From positions 62,001 through 126,000 of the forward strand of contig JAXLXF010000004.1 of NCBI GenBank assembly GCA_046328125.1: a DNA stretch of 64,000 nt. Reading direction: 5' to 3'. This document shows, one piece after another, positions 16,716 to 25,643 of the stretch (the stretch's first letter is position 1; each line of letters opens with the position of its first letter). The notes under the pieces were generated by a model. It had not been told where the DNA came from, made no database searches, and saw only the letters and a list, made by a program, of their open reading frames with translations. This DNA comes from JADZEM01 sp046328125. GTDB taxonomy: Bacteria > Chloroflexota > UBA6077 > JACCZL01. The translations under genes were made by a program, and so were the position numbers.

Positions 16716-18953
16716 TCACCAGGCGTTGGGGCCACCACCCACGAACGTGGGCCAGCTACCGCAGCCGTCCGTCACGGTGAGGCGGACCGTTCCGGCGGAT
16801 GCCCCGGGTGTGCGGGTGATGACGAACGAGGCGCTCTGGGTCAGCGGGGTCGAAAAGGCCGTCCGCTGACCGGCCTGGATCTGGCCCACGCCGTCCAGGA
16901 CGACGCTGGCAGTGTCAAACCGGGTCCAGTCGATCGAGACCAGCTCGTTCTGGGTGCCGGCATTGACGGCGATCCTGACGGTCGCACGGAGCTGCCCGCC
17001 ACCGATCTTCGAAACGCTGACGCTAACCGAGGGTCGGGGTCTGCACATCGCGCCGAACCGGTCGTCGTTGTCGATGTTCGTCGCCGAAATGTCGGCGGGG
17101 TTGAGGCCGTTGTAGTTCGGGTCAGCGCTGATCGCCGTCCCGAGCACGAAGCTGTATGGCACGTCCCCGTCGTCGATCCCGTCGTCCAGACCCACGATGC
17201 GCACCTGCTGGACGAACGTCCCATTCGCGGGCGTGAACGTCAACGGCGAGGCCGGGAACACGAGTTGACCCTCGGTCGTATCCGACACGCTGATGGGAAC
17301 GGTGACGTCGGCGGTCGGGATCGACGTGAGGCCGACCTGGACCTGAGCGAAGCTGCCCGGAGTCTCGTTCGTCGTGATCGACGTCACCACTGCGCCGACG
17401 ACGTTTGTAACCCGCAGGTCGGCCTGTCGAGCCGCAAAGCACGTGGAAAACTCCGAGGTGTCGTTGGTGGTCAGGTCGGTGGCGGTGGCCGTGATGAACC
17501 GTCCGGCTTGTACCACCGGAAAGGTGCCGATAAAGCTGGCGTCGCCACTTGCGTTGGTGGTGGCGGTGACGAAGCCGAGGTACGTCTCGCCCTCACCATT
17601 CCCGGAGCTATCGCAGGCCGTGTTCGAGAAGACCTCAATGCGGAAGCTCCGGCTGGGGGTGCTGTTCAGCGTCCCGTGCACGGTAGTGTTCACGCGGACG
17701 CCGACACTGGTGAGGACCGGAAAGTTCTGAAGCCCGAAGTCCCCATCGCCTGCGTCGTTCGGGGTCACGCCGTTCCGGAGGAGGTCGATCCCGAGCCCGC
17801 CGTTGCCGACGATCGCGTTGCCGAGGATCTGGATGCCTGGTCCGTAGATAGTGTCCACACCCACACCCACGTTCGTGTTCCCCGCGATCACGTTCCCGGC
17901 GCCGGCCTCCGTCCCGCCGATCAGGTTGTTCCTTGCCTTGAGAGCGATCACCCCGTTGCCATTCGCGAGTATGCCACCGGCTGCGTTGACACCAATGGCG
18001 TTACCCTGAATGATGTTGAACTGAGAATCATCGTCGTGGCCGCAGAGGCAGATCCCGGTGTTCACATTGCCTGAGATCACGTTGCGCGCTCCGGCGTTCG
18101 TCCCGCCGACCGTGTTGCTCAGCGAGTCCCGAATGACGATGCCGAACAGGTTCGGAAGCGGTTCGAGGCCGTTGGCCTTGAGTCCGATGTAGTTACCCTG
18201 GACCGTGGCGTCGTTCGTCCCGTTCAGGTAGACGCCGGTGCCATTGGTGGTGACAAGACCCGAGATGACGTTGCGGTCGCCGGGGCTGGTGCCGCCGATC
18301 GTGGTGCGGATGGCGGGATTCACCACGACGATGCCGCTCCCCTGGTCTCCGGCGCCCGTGGTCCCGCCAATCGGCCGCGCGATGGTGCCGGTGACGTCCG
18401 TACCGATGAAGCAGCCCACGATCCGGGCTCGGGCTCCGCTCGTGACGCGGATGCCGACGCCGGCGTACTCCCCGATCACCAGCCCGCGCACGGTCACGTC
18501 GTCGGCGTCGATCTCCAGGGGGTAGGGCACCGACGAGCTACCTCGCAGCTCGATGCGCAGCGCGGCGTTGTTGCCGACGGCCAGGGTGTTCGGGCTGGCG
18601 CCTGGCTGGGTGTAGCCGTCGATTGTGACCGGCTGGACAAGCTGGTAGGGGGAGCCCAGCCGGATCGTGCAGGCGTTGCCCGGGCACTGGATCGCCGGGA
18701 TGTTGAAGGCGATCGTGTCAGCGCCGCTGCCGGCTACGCAGTCGGCGTGGGTGATAGGCCCGTTGTTCGCGTTGACCACCGCCTCCAACAGGGTGCACCG
18801 GCCGTTGTTGGTGGTCTCCTCGCCGACGTCGTTGACGACGATCGTCGCGGCGTCGGCAGAGACGGGGCTCGCAAGCAGCAGTCCGAGGGCGAGCAGCGCT
18901 GGAATGGCGCCAAGCCAGGCGGGCCGAGCGAATCGACGACGCTGTCGAAGCAT
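16716..18953 (-). CDS. CSLREA/parallel beta-helix secreted surface protein
   Basis: A 745-aa exported protein. Residues 1-35 are a signal peptide with a basic start and long hydrophobic core. A CSLREA-type motif (RCTLLEAVVNANN, near residue 55) starts the mature protein. Residues about 100-400 form a right-handed parallel beta-helix of the pectate-lyase type with repeated IGGT.PG.RNVISG and NxIxGNxIG turns. A CNA-like/Ig-like segment follows at about 415-500, then a Calx-beta-like domain containing LDDGIDDGDVPYSF and NIDNDD. The C-terminus carries two Cys. Such proteins are usually surface-displayed adhesins or polysaccharide binders. It lies between the two acuC 3'-end copies and is divergent from the STAND regulator. 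Confidence 0.8.
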   Translation of the reverse strand: MLRQRRRFARPAWLGAIPALLALGLLLASPVSADAATIVVNDVGEETTNNGRCTLLEAVVNANNGPITHADCVAGSGADTIAFNIPAIQCPGNACTIRLGSPYQLVQPVTIDGYTQPGASPNTLAVGNNAALRIELRGSSSVPYPLEIDADDVTVRGLVIGEYAGVGIRVTSGARARIVGCFIGTDVTGTIARPIGGTTGAGDQGSGIVVVNPAIRTTIGGTSPGDRNVISGLVTTNGTGVYLNGTNDATVQGNYIGLKANGLEPLPNLFGIVIRDSLSNTVGGTNAGARNVISGNVNTGICLCGHDDDSQFNIIQGNAIGVNAAGGILANGNGVIALKARNNLIGGTEAGAGNVIAGNTNVGVGVDTIYGPGIQILGNAIVGNGGLGIDLLRNGVTPNDAGDGDFGLQNFPVLTSVGVRVNTTVHGTLNSTPSRSFRIEVFSNTACDSSGNGEGETYLGFVTATTNASGDASFIGTFPVVQAGRFITATATDLTTNDTSEFSTCFAARQADLRVTNVVGAVVTSITTNETPGSFAQVQVGLTSIPTADVTVPISVSDTTEGQLVFPASPLTFTPANGTFVQQVRIVGLDDGIDDGDVPYSFVLGTAISADPNYNGLNPADISATNIDNDDRFGAMCRPRPSVSVSVSKIGGGQLRATVRIAVNAGTQNELVSIDWTRFDTASVVLDGVGQIQAGQRTAFSTPLTQSASFVITRTPGASAGTVRLTVTDGCGSWPTFVGGGPNAW

Positions 18954-19131
18954 GACGTCCCCCGACGGTGATGTACTGGATCAGGTTTGCCAGGATGTCG
19001 CCTTGGGCTGTCCGTGCTCCTCGTGTCGTGACAGACCAGTAGACCGGCCCTTCGAAGTCCACGCCAAAGCTGCCCTGATGGTCCGAGCCTCGCTCCAGCA
19101 TCGGCTGGCGCGATTGACCTGACCACACGCA

Positions 19132-19155
19132 ACCCACGCAATCACCCACGCAATC
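19132..19155. promoter_or_regulatory. adjacent 12-bp direct repeats in divergent promoter region
   Basis: ACCCACGCAATC occurs twice back to back at 19132-19143 and 19144-19155, preceded by the partial copy ACACGCA. The 281-bp gap 18954-19234 separates the divergent beta-helix gene and the regulator and otherwise shows no gene. The repeats are plausible binding sites for the adjacent helix-turn-helix regulator. Confidence 0.45.
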
Positions 19156-19234
19156 GCGTCGCCTGACGCAAACCGGGGTGTCAGCCCAGGAGTGCGGATG
19201 CTAAGATCGGCGCCACCACGGCGGGAGCGGGGGC

Positions 19235-21574
19235 ATGGCGGAGCGGGCGGCCTTCGGGGAGCTGTTGCGGCGCTACCGCAGAGCGGCCGGATTGACCCAG
19301 GAAGCGTTGGCCGAACGGACCGGTCTGAGCGTCCGGGGCCTCTCTGACCTCGAGCGTGGTGCACGTCAGACGCCGCATCCCGGCACGGTCCGACGGCTGG
19401 TGCAGGCGCTCGACCTCACCGAGGAGGAACGCGCCGACCTGCACGCCATCCGGGATCGGGGTGCGGTCGGCAACGCCGCTCGTGGTCGCCGTCAACCGCC
19501 CTCGAACCTGCCGACGCCGCTGACCGGCTTCGTCGGGCGGGAGCGTGAGCTGGCCGAGGTACGTCGGCTCCTCGACACGTGCCGACTGCTGACGCTGGTC
19601 GGTCCCGGCGGCGTCGGGAAGTCGCGCCTGGCGCTCGAAACGGGGCGGCTGAGGCTCAGTCGCCACGTCGACGGGGTCTGGCTGGTGGATCTCGCGCCGC
19701 TGACCGACTCGACGTTGCTGCCCCGTACGATCGCCTCGGTCCTCGGGGTCATTGAGGGGCCTCGGCGCTCGCTCGAAGCGGCAATCACCTGGATCTTGCG
19801 GGAGCGCAACCTGCTACTGATCCTCGACAACTGCGAGCATCTGGTCGACGCGTGCGCCGGCCTGGTCGAGCGACTGCTGCGGGCCTGTCCCCACCTGCGC
19901 GTGCTCGCGACCAGCCGCGAGCCGCTCGGGATCGACGGTGAGCAACTGTTCGACGTCTCACCACTGGCGGTTCCGTCCGATGGCGAACATGACCCGGCGC
20001 ACCTGCGGGCGAACGAGGCAGTCCGCTTCTTCGTCGAACGCGCTCGGCTCGCCCGTCCGAGTTTCGAGCTCACCGACAACGTCGGCGAGGCGGTGGCAAC
20101 GCTCTGCCGCCGGCTGGACGGGATACCGCTCGCCCTGGAGCTGGCAGCAGCGCGCATTCGGACGATGAGTGCCGCCGAGATCGCCGGACGACTCGACGAT
20201 CGCTTCGGCCTGCTAACCGATGGGCGGAGGACGGCTCAGCCACGACAGCGGACGCTGCGGGGCATGGTCGATTGGAGCTGGGACCTGTTGACCGAGCCGG
20301 AGCGGGTGTTGCTGCGTCGGCTGGCCGTCTTCGCCGGCGGGTGGACCCTCGACGCTGCCAAACGCGTCTGCGGACGTGAGCGCACCTCATGGGGTGAACC
20401 CGACTCCTCCGCCGACGTAACCGCCGTGCTGGAGTCGCTGGTCGAGCGCTCGCTGGTCGTGAGCGACGACTGGCGCGGGAGCCGACGCTACCGCCTGCTC
20501 GACACGATCCGGAGCTACGCCGAGGAACGGCTGCGCGAGTCCGGCGAGGAGACCGACCTGAGATCGAGACATCAGGACTGGTGCCTCCGCTTGCTGGAGG
20601 CCAGCGAGGCCGAGATGGTCGTCGACGATCTGGCCTGGATTCGCCGCATGGATGCTGAGCTCGAGAATGTCCGGACAGCCTTGGACCGTTGCCGCGTCGA
20701 GCCGGGCACCGCCGAGCGGGCGTTGCGGGCCTCCGCCGGGATCTGGATGTACTGGGACGTCAGAGGCCATTGTGACGAGGCGCGCCGGCGCTTCGAGGAG
20801 CTCCTGGCGCTTCTGCCGACCGGCCCGCCTACCCCTGGTCGGGCGATCGGCCTGTGCTTCTACCTGCACGTTCTCGGCAGTCTAGGCGAGCTCGAGCCAG
20901 CGATCCGACTGTTTGAGGAGACACGGGAGCTGGCGAGCCGGCTCGGCGACCGCACGGCCTCACTCTGGTTCGGTTGGCTGGAGCTTCAGTACCTCGCCTT
21001 CGTGGGCGACCCGAATGGCCCAGCCGTGGTCCGAGCCAGGCTCGCCGAGCATCGCGCATCACCATCGCCTCTCGGCGACTGGTGTCTGCCGTGGTTGGGC
21101 GGTGTCGTCCTGCTCCGGGCCGGCGAGCTCGACGAGGCCGAAGGTCTGCTCCGACTGGCGCTCAGCTCCCCGATCCAGCACGTGCGGGACCTGGCCGCTG
21201 ACTTCCTGGGCATGGTGGAATTCCGACGCGGCGACATTGCGGTCGCCGAAGCGTATTTCCGACAGGCGCTGGCCGGATCGGCGAGATTCGGGGATTTGCG
21301 GCCGTGCGCGGCTGCTGTCGAGCACCTGGCCGACGTCGCTGGCGCTTCGGGAGCGTGGGAGCGGGCGGCTCGGCTGCTCGGTGCGTCTGAGATGCTGCTC
21401 GACCTGTCCAACAAGATCCCGCTGCCGATCTGGCAGCTCGAACCGGCGAAGACGACCGCCGCGTGCCGGGACGCGCTCGGCGAGGAGACGTTCGCCGCGA
21501 GCTTCGCCGTTGGGCGCACGATGACCCTGGAGCACGCGGTCGCCTATGCCCTGGACGCGATACCGATAGCATAG
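19235..21574 (+). CDS. XRE-HTH STAND ATPase regulator (AfsR/LuxR-like) with TPR-type C-terminus
   Basis: A 779-aa regulator. Residues 5-70 are an XRE-type helix-turn-helix (GLTQEALAERTGLSVRGLSD). A STAND/NB-ARC ATPase follows at about 90-420 with Walker A VGPGGVGKSRLA, Walker B LLLILDNCEHLVD, the sensor ATSREPLG, and the GIPLALELAAARI (GxP) motif. The C-terminal half is alpha-helical and TPR-like, suitable for ligand or partner sensing. Proteins of this build switch oligomeric state with ATP and signal, and control nearby genes. Divergence from the beta-helix surface-protein gene, with direct repeats between them, suggests it regulates that gene; this is inference. Confidence 0.88.
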   Translation: MAERAAFGELLRRYRRAAGLTQEALAERTGLSVRGLSDLERGARQTPHPGTVRRLVQALDLTEEERADLHAIRDRGAVGNAARGRRQPPSNLPTPLTGFVGRERELAEVRRLLDTCRLLTLVGPGGVGKSRLALETGRLRLSRHVDGVWLVDLAPLTDSTLLPRTIASVLGVIEGPRRSLEAAITWILRERNLLLILDNCEHLVDACAGLVERLLRACPHLRVLATSREPLGIDGEQLFDVSPLAVPSDGEHDPAHLRANEAVRFFVERARLARPSFELTDNVGEAVATLCRRLDGIPLALELAAARIRTMSAAEIAGRLDDRFGLLTDGRRTAQPRQRTLRGMVDWSWDLLTEPERVLLRRLAVFAGGWTLDAAKRVCGRERTSWGEPDSSADVTAVLESLVERSLVVSDDWRGSRRYRLLDTIRSYAEERLRESGEETDLRSRHQDWCLRLLEASEAEMVVDDLAWIRRMDAELENVRTALDRCRVEPGTAERALRASAGIWMYWDVRGHCDEARRRFEELLALLPTGPPTPGRAIGLCFYLHVLGSLGELEPAIRLFEETRELASRLGDRTASLWFGWLELQYLAFVGDPNGPAVVRARLAEHRASPSPLGDWCLPWLGGVVLLRAGELDEAEGLLRLALSSPIQHVRDLAADFLGMVEFRRGDIAVAEAYFRQALAGSARFGDLRPCAAAVEHLADVAGASGAWERAARLLGASEMLLDLSNKIPLPIWQLEPAKTTAACRDALGEETFAASFAVGRTMTLEHAVAYALDAIPIA

Positions 21575-21600
21575 GCCGTGACGGTCACCGGCAGCGATGC

Positions 21601-21757
21601 CTGGCGCGAGCGCTGGATCGACGAGAGCCCGGAGCGGCTCCCGATCCGGATGCACAACGCGCTGGACGCCATCCGCCCGATCGAGCGCCAGGACGCGATC
21701 CGCGAGGCGAACCGCCACGTGGCGCTGGAGGTGGCCTCTCGCGGCCTGCCCGGCTGA
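21601..21757 (+). pseudogene. detached duplicate of the acuC 3' end
   Basis: These 157 bases match 16503-16659 with only six differences, every one a synonymous third-codon change (Leu, Ile, Glu, Val, Leu, Pro). The frame reads WRERWIDESPERLPI to ASRGLPG and stop, the last 52 residues of AcuC. A GTG at 21578 is in frame and could express a 59-aa peptide, but no active-site residue is present. The sequence 5' of 21601 does not match acuC. Confidence 0.85.
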
Positions 21758-21801
21758 GTCGCGACTTTAGCGCCAGAATATGAGGTGGCGAGGGCGTCAG
21801 C

Positions 21802-21993
21802 CTACCGAAAGAGGGACGGGCTGAGCATGGTCATGCCGTACTGGGCGAAGTTCTCGTCGAACGTATAGGCGTGCGTGATACCAAGGCGGTCCATAATCGA
21901 GAACGACGTCGCATCGGTAAGCGAGAACGACTTGTCGTCGTATCTCGCGATGATCTGCCTCGCTCGGACCTCGTCGGCTTCGGTCACGCGCAC
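21802..21993 (-). pseudogene. C-terminal remnant of a PIN-domain (VapC-like) toxin
   Basis: The frame encodes the second half of a PIN domain: RQIIARYDDKSFSLTDATSF with the conserved acidic Asp, then MDRLGITHAYTFDENFAQYG. Full PIN toxins are about 130 aa with the first acidic residues near an LDTS motif at the N-terminus; that half is absent. The remnant lies in the same frame as, and 15 bases after, the stop of the upstream antitoxin gene, so the N-terminal half was lost by deletion. It should be nuclease-dead. Confidence 0.75.
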
Positions 21994-22008
21994 GATGCCG
22001 GGGAACGA

Positions 22009-22311
22009 TCACCGCGCCGGCTGATCGTGCGCGTCGGCAAGGTACGCATCGACGTTCGACGACACGTCCGAGGGCAGATCGTCAGGCGCGTCAGCATCAG
22101 CAATCCCGACGATGCTCCAGAGCGTATCGTCAGCGGACGTTGCCCGTCGTCGCCGCCGCGCCCGGGTGGGACCAGACGGCCTGATGACGGCGACAGCGGC
22201 ATCGTGCCGTCGCAGCACACACGGCACGCCGCCACTGATAATGTCATCGACCAGGCGCAGCACGGCCGGCTCGTCGCTGATGTCAATCGATCGAGGGTCG
22301 CGGGCCATCAT
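22009..22311 (-). CDS. antitoxin-like protein (VapB/Phd-type)
   Basis: A 100-aa protein starting at ATG 22311, six bases after AAGGA. The N-terminal half, IDISDEPAVLRLVDDIISG followed by VPCVLRRHDAAVAVIRP, has the pattern of antitoxins that precede PIN toxins: a short DNA-binding head with a 'vvLrRhg..vAVl.P' strand. A basic patch RARRRRR and an acidic C-terminal tail, which would wrap the toxin, follow. The toxin gene directly downstream is truncated, so the antitoxin is effectively orphaned. Family placement is by pattern, not by search. Confidence 0.65.
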   Translation of the reverse strand: MMARDPRSIDISDEPAVLRLVDDIISGGVPCVLRRHDAAVAVIRPSGPTRARRRRRATSADDTLWSIVGIADADAPDDLPSDVSSNVDAYLADAHDQPAR

Positions 22312-22426
22312 CGTTCCTTCGCGTATCGGCTTGTAACTGTATCGCACAGGCAACTCGACTGGCGTGCGAGGCAATCTCTCATGTGTCCGCGATCGGGGAA
22401 ACATACATCGTCTGTTGGGAGGGGCC

Positions 22427-23209
22427 ATGCGAGAGAATCCTGTCAAGCGGACGTTGGCGGTGGGCGGCGTGGCGCTCGGGACGATGGCGTTCGAGTTCAG
22501 CAGCACCGGATTGGCGCGGCTGGCGGCAGGCGCTGGCGCCGAGTTCGTCATCTTCGACCAGGAGCACACCGGCTGGAGCATCGAGACGGTCCGGATGCTG
22601 GTGGCAACCTGTGGCGCTGCCGACCTCGTCCCGATGGTCCGCGTACCGACCACCCAGTACCACCTGATCGCCGGCGTGCTGGACGTCGGGGCGCGCGGCA
22701 TCATGGTCCCGATGGTCGATAGCGCCGAGCAGGCCCGCGCCATCGTCCAGTACGCCAAATACCCGCCGAGGGGTCGGCGTGGCGCGGCGTTTGGAGTGGC
22801 CCACGACGACTATGCCGGCGGCGAGGTGGCCGAGAAGATCCGCTCGGCGAACGCGGAGGGCATGCTGATCGCCCAGATCGAGACGCCCGGCGGGGTGGAG
22901 CAGGCAGAGCAGATCGCCGCCACGGATGGCATCGACGTGCTCTGGATCGGCCACTTCGACCTGACTAACTTCATGGGGATCCCGGCTCAGTTCGAGCACC
23001 CGCGCTACCTGGACGCCGTCAAACGTGTGATCGCGGCGTGCCAGGCGCACGGCAAGGCGGCCGGCATCATGGCCGGCAGCGTCGAGGACGCGCAGGCGGC
23101 GCTGGCACAGGGGTTCCGGATCGTGGCCTACTCCGGCGACCTCTGGCTGTACCAGCTGGCCCTCCGCGAAGGACTCGCCGCAATCCGCGCCCATGTCCCC
23201 CAGCAGTAG
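22427..23209 (+). CDS. HpcH/HpaI aldolase family protein
   Basis: Metal-dependent class II pyruvate aldolase, 260 aa, typical length, acting on 2-keto-3-deoxy acid sugars or 4-hydroxy-2-oxo acids. Motifs: FVIFDQEHTGWS near the N-terminus, VPTTQYHLIAGVLDVGARGIMVP, IAQIETPGGVEQ (metal Glu) and IGHFDLTNFMG (metal Asp). ATG 22427 is preceded by GGGAGGGG, which decides the start over the upstream in-frame ATG at 22364. It converges on the FAH-family gene, with only 70 bp between stops. Both could serve the same aromatic or sugar-acid catabolism, which is inference. Confidence 0.88.
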   Translation: MRENPVKRTLAVGGVALGTMAFEFSSTGLARLAAGAGAEFVIFDQEHTGWSIETVRMLVATCGAADLVPMVRVPTTQYHLIAGVLDVGARGIMVPMVDSAEQARAIVQYAKYPPRGRRGAAFGVAHDDYAGGEVAEKIRSANAEGMLIAQIETPGGVEQAEQIAATDGIDVLWIGHFDLTNFMGIPAQFEHPRYLDAVKRVIAACQAHGKAAGIMAGSVEDAQAALAQGFRIVAYSGDLWLYQLALREGLAAIRAHVPQQ

Positions 23210-23279
23210 TGATGCTTATGGACAGGATGTTCAGGATAGGGCGATTGTCCAGACCATGCTGGTCATCCTGGCCAGTTCC

Positions 23280-24062
23280 CTAACTTTCCCGCACCACCGG
23301 GTTCGTCAGCACGCCGATGCCGGGGATGTCCACCTCGACGGTGTCGCCGTGCTTCATGTTCTCCGGAGCGCCGTCGGTGCCCATCCAGATCACGTCGCCC
23401 GGATACAGCGTCATGTACTGGCTCATCCGACTGATGAACGTCTGGACGCTGAAGATCGCGTCGGCGACCTTGTAGTACGCCACCACTCGCCCGTTCAGAC
23501 GGACCGTCACTTCGAGATCGGCTGGATCGAGATCCGTCTCGATCCACGGCCCCATCGGCTTGAACGTGTCGGTGTTCTTGCCGCGCCAGAGCGTGCGGTC
23601 GCCGTGCTGCCACTTGCGCTCGCTCACGTCGTTGCCGATCGTGTAGCCGAACACGTAGTCGAGCGCTTCCGCCTCGGAGACGTGCTTGCACTGCTTACCG
23701 ATCACCGCCACCAGCTCGCCCTCATACTGGACGACCTCGGAGGCGTCCTTCGGGATGACGATGTTCTCGCCGTTGGCGCACAGCGCGTTGTTGGCGCGGT
23801 AGCCGATGTCCGCGTTTGGCGGGAACTTCGGCTCCTCGCCGCGCTTGGCGGCGGACTCGATGACGTGCTCGCGATAGTTGAGCCCGGCGGCGTAGAACGT
23901 CGGCGGGATCACCGGCACCAGCAGTTGCACCGAGCTCAACGGATGCCGCTCGTCCGTCCGCTGGTACTCCGCGAACGGGCTGCCGGCGACCGCGACGACC
24001 TCGTCACCCTCGATGATCCCGAACGACGCGGCATCCTTGTTCTGGAACCTGCACCATCGCAT
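23280..24062 (-). CDS. fumarylacetoacetate hydrolase (FAH) family protein
   Basis: A 260-aa enzyme of the FAH superfamily, which cleaves or isomerises C-C bonds in beta-keto acids with a Mg2+/Mn2+ ion. Motifs: FYAAGLNYREHV, QYEGELVAVIG (metal Glu pair), GYTIGNDVSERKWQ, FKPMGPWIETD and MTLYPGDVIWMGT. These match 2-hydroxyhepta-2,4-diene-1,7-dioate isomerase and acylpyruvase relatives. ATG 24062 is chosen because AGGAG lies eight bases upstream; an ATG at 24119 would add an unsupported 19 residues. It is divergent from fumC, so acid metabolism genes share this region. Confidence 0.88.
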   Translation of the reverse strand: MRWCRFQNKDAASFGIIEGDEVVAVAGSPFAEYQRTDERHPLSSVQLLVPVIPPTFYAAGLNYREHVIESAAKRGEEPKFPPNADIGYRANNALCANGENIVIPKDASEVVQYEGELVAVIGKQCKHVSEAEALDYVFGYTIGNDVSERKWQHGDRTLWRGKNTDTFKPMGPWIETDLDPADLEVTVRLNGRVVAYYKVADAIFSVQTFISRMSQYMTLYPGDVIWMGTDGAPENMKHGDTVEVDIPGIGVLTNPVVRES

Positions 24063-24163
24063 TCCAGCACTCCTGTGACTCTCAATGTCCATCGTGCGAC
24101 GACCCGTCAGTTCGGGCACATCATCATAGAGCGAATCGCGCTAGACTTCACCCATCACACACG

Positions 24164-24195
24164 ACGAGTGCAGCCACTCCACACGAGTGCAGCCA
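24164..24195 (+). promoter_or_regulatory. 13-bp direct repeats in fumC leader
   Basis: ACGAGTGCAGCCA occurs at 24164-24176 and again at 24183-24195, 19 bp apart, just before the fumC ribosome-binding site (GGGAGGG). A possible -10, TAGACT, lies at 24142-24147. The repeats look like an operator or a leader element, within the 148-bp divergent region shared with the FAH gene. Confidence 0.45.
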
Positions 24196-24210
24196 GCGGG
24201 AGGGATCAAC

Positions 24211-25638
24211 ATGGCCGGTGGCCCGGTCCGTCGCATCGAGCGCGACACCATGGGCGAGCTCGAAGTCCCGAACGGAGCCTACTACGGCGCCAGCACGATG
24301 CGCGCCGTCAAGAACTTTCCTGAGAGCGGCCTCAAGCCCCCGCGACGGTTCGTGCGGGCGCTCGGGATGGTCAAGCTGGCGGCAGCCCGCGTCAACGCCG
24401 ACCTCGGACTCCTGGACAAGAAGCTCGCCGACGCCATCGTCGAGGCAGCGGAGGAGATCGTCGAAGGGAAGCGGGACGACCAGCTGGTGGTGGACGTGCT
24501 GTTCCAGACCGGATCTGGCACCTCCACCAACATGAACGCCAACGAGGTGATCGCGAACCGGGCCATCGAGCTGCTGGGCGGCCAGATCGGCTCGCGGAAG
24601 CCGGTCCACCCGAACGACCACGTCAACATCTGCCAGTCCTCCAACGACGTGATCCCGAGCGCCAACCAGCTCGCCGCGCTCATCGCCATCGAGGAGGACT
24701 TGATTCCCGCGCTGCAGCGGTTCCAGGCCGCGCTCGAAAAGAAGTCCGAGGAGCTGATGCCGGTTATCAAGACCGGCCGGACCCACCTCCAGGACGCGAC
24801 GCCGGTCCGGCTCGGGCAGGAGTTCCTGGGCTACGCCGGGCAGGCCGAGCGTGCGATCCGCCGCCTGAAGCACGCCCAGGAGGAGCTTGGGGAGCTGCCG
24901 CTCGGCGGGACCGCGGTCGGGACCGGCATCAACGCCCACCCGGAGTTCGCGGCGCGAGCGTGCAAGATCCTGACCGAGATGTCCGGGGTGAAGGTCTGGG
25001 AGACCACAAACCATTTCCAGGCCCAGAACACCCTCGACGCGGTGCTCGAGACCAGCGGCGTGCTGCGGACCATCGCGATCAGCACCATCAAGATCGCCAA
25101 CGACTTGCGCTGGATGGCCTCCGGCCCGAGAGCTGGCTTCCAGGAGATCGACCTGCCGGCCCTCCAGCCGGGCAGCTCGATCATGCCGGGCAAGGTGAAT
25201 CCCGTCATCGCCGAGGCGGTCTGCCAGGTCGTCGGGCAGGTGATCGGCAACGACCAGTCGGTCGCCACTGCCGCGCTCCAGGGCAGCAACTTCGAGCTGA
25301 ACGTGATGATGCCGGTCGCGGCGTACAACCTGCTCCAGTCGATCGAGCTGCTGGCGCACGCCTTCGACAACTTCACCACCAACTGCATCGAGGGGCTGAC
25401 CGCGACCGCGAACGGCCCTGACATGGTCGAGCGTGGGCTGATGACCACGACCGCGCTGGCGCCGGAGATCGGCTACGACGCGGCGGCGGCCATCGCGAAG
25501 GAGGCGTTCGCGTCCGGCCGAACCATCCGCGAGGTCGCCCGCGAGAAGACGTCGCTCTCGGAGGCCGAGCTCACCAAGCTGCTGGACCCGACCGGCATGA
25601 CCGAGCCGGGCCTGACCGGCGCGCCGGGCGGCGGCTGA
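24211..25638 (+). CDS. fumC: class II fumarate hydratase
   Basis: Catalyses reversible hydration of fumarate to L-malate in the TCA cycle; cytoplasmic homotetramer, iron-independent. At 475 aa it is full length. Signatures: VLFQTGSGTSTNMNANEVIANRA, VHPNDHVNICQSSND, KTGRTHLQDATP and the superfamily signature GSSIMPGKVNP with catalytic Ser. ATG 24211 follows GGGAGGG (24199-24205). The C-terminal end is low-complexity (LTGAPGGG). It is followed by a seven-base tandem repeat at 25644. Confidence 0.95.
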   Translation: MAGGPVRRIERDTMGELEVPNGAYYGASTMRAVKNFPESGLKPPRRFVRALGMVKLAAARVNADLGLLDKKLADAIVEAAEEIVEGKRDDQLVVDVLFQTGSGTSTNMNANEVIANRAIELLGGQIGSRKPVHPNDHVNICQSSNDVIPSANQLAALIAIEEDLIPALQRFQAALEKKSEELMPVIKTGRTHLQDATPVRLGQEFLGYAGQAERAIRRLKHAQEELGELPLGGTAVGTGINAHPEFAARACKILTEMSGVKVWETTNHFQAQNTLDAVLETSGVLRTIAISTIKIANDLRWMASGPRAGFQEIDLPALQPGSSIMPGKVNPVIAEAVCQVVGQVIGNDQSVATAALQGSNFELNVMMPVAAYNLLQSIELLAHAFDNFTTNCIEGLTATANGPDMVERGLMTTTALAPEIGYDAAAAIAKEAFASGRTIREVAREKTSLSEAELTKLLDPTGMTEPGLTGAPGGG

Positions 25639-25643
25639 GCCGA

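Noticed and set aside
16704..18074. A 456-aa plus-strand frame opposite the beta-helix gene
   Set aside because: Shadow of the minus-strand gene, which has a signal peptide and repeat domains; the antisense product has no recognisable feature.
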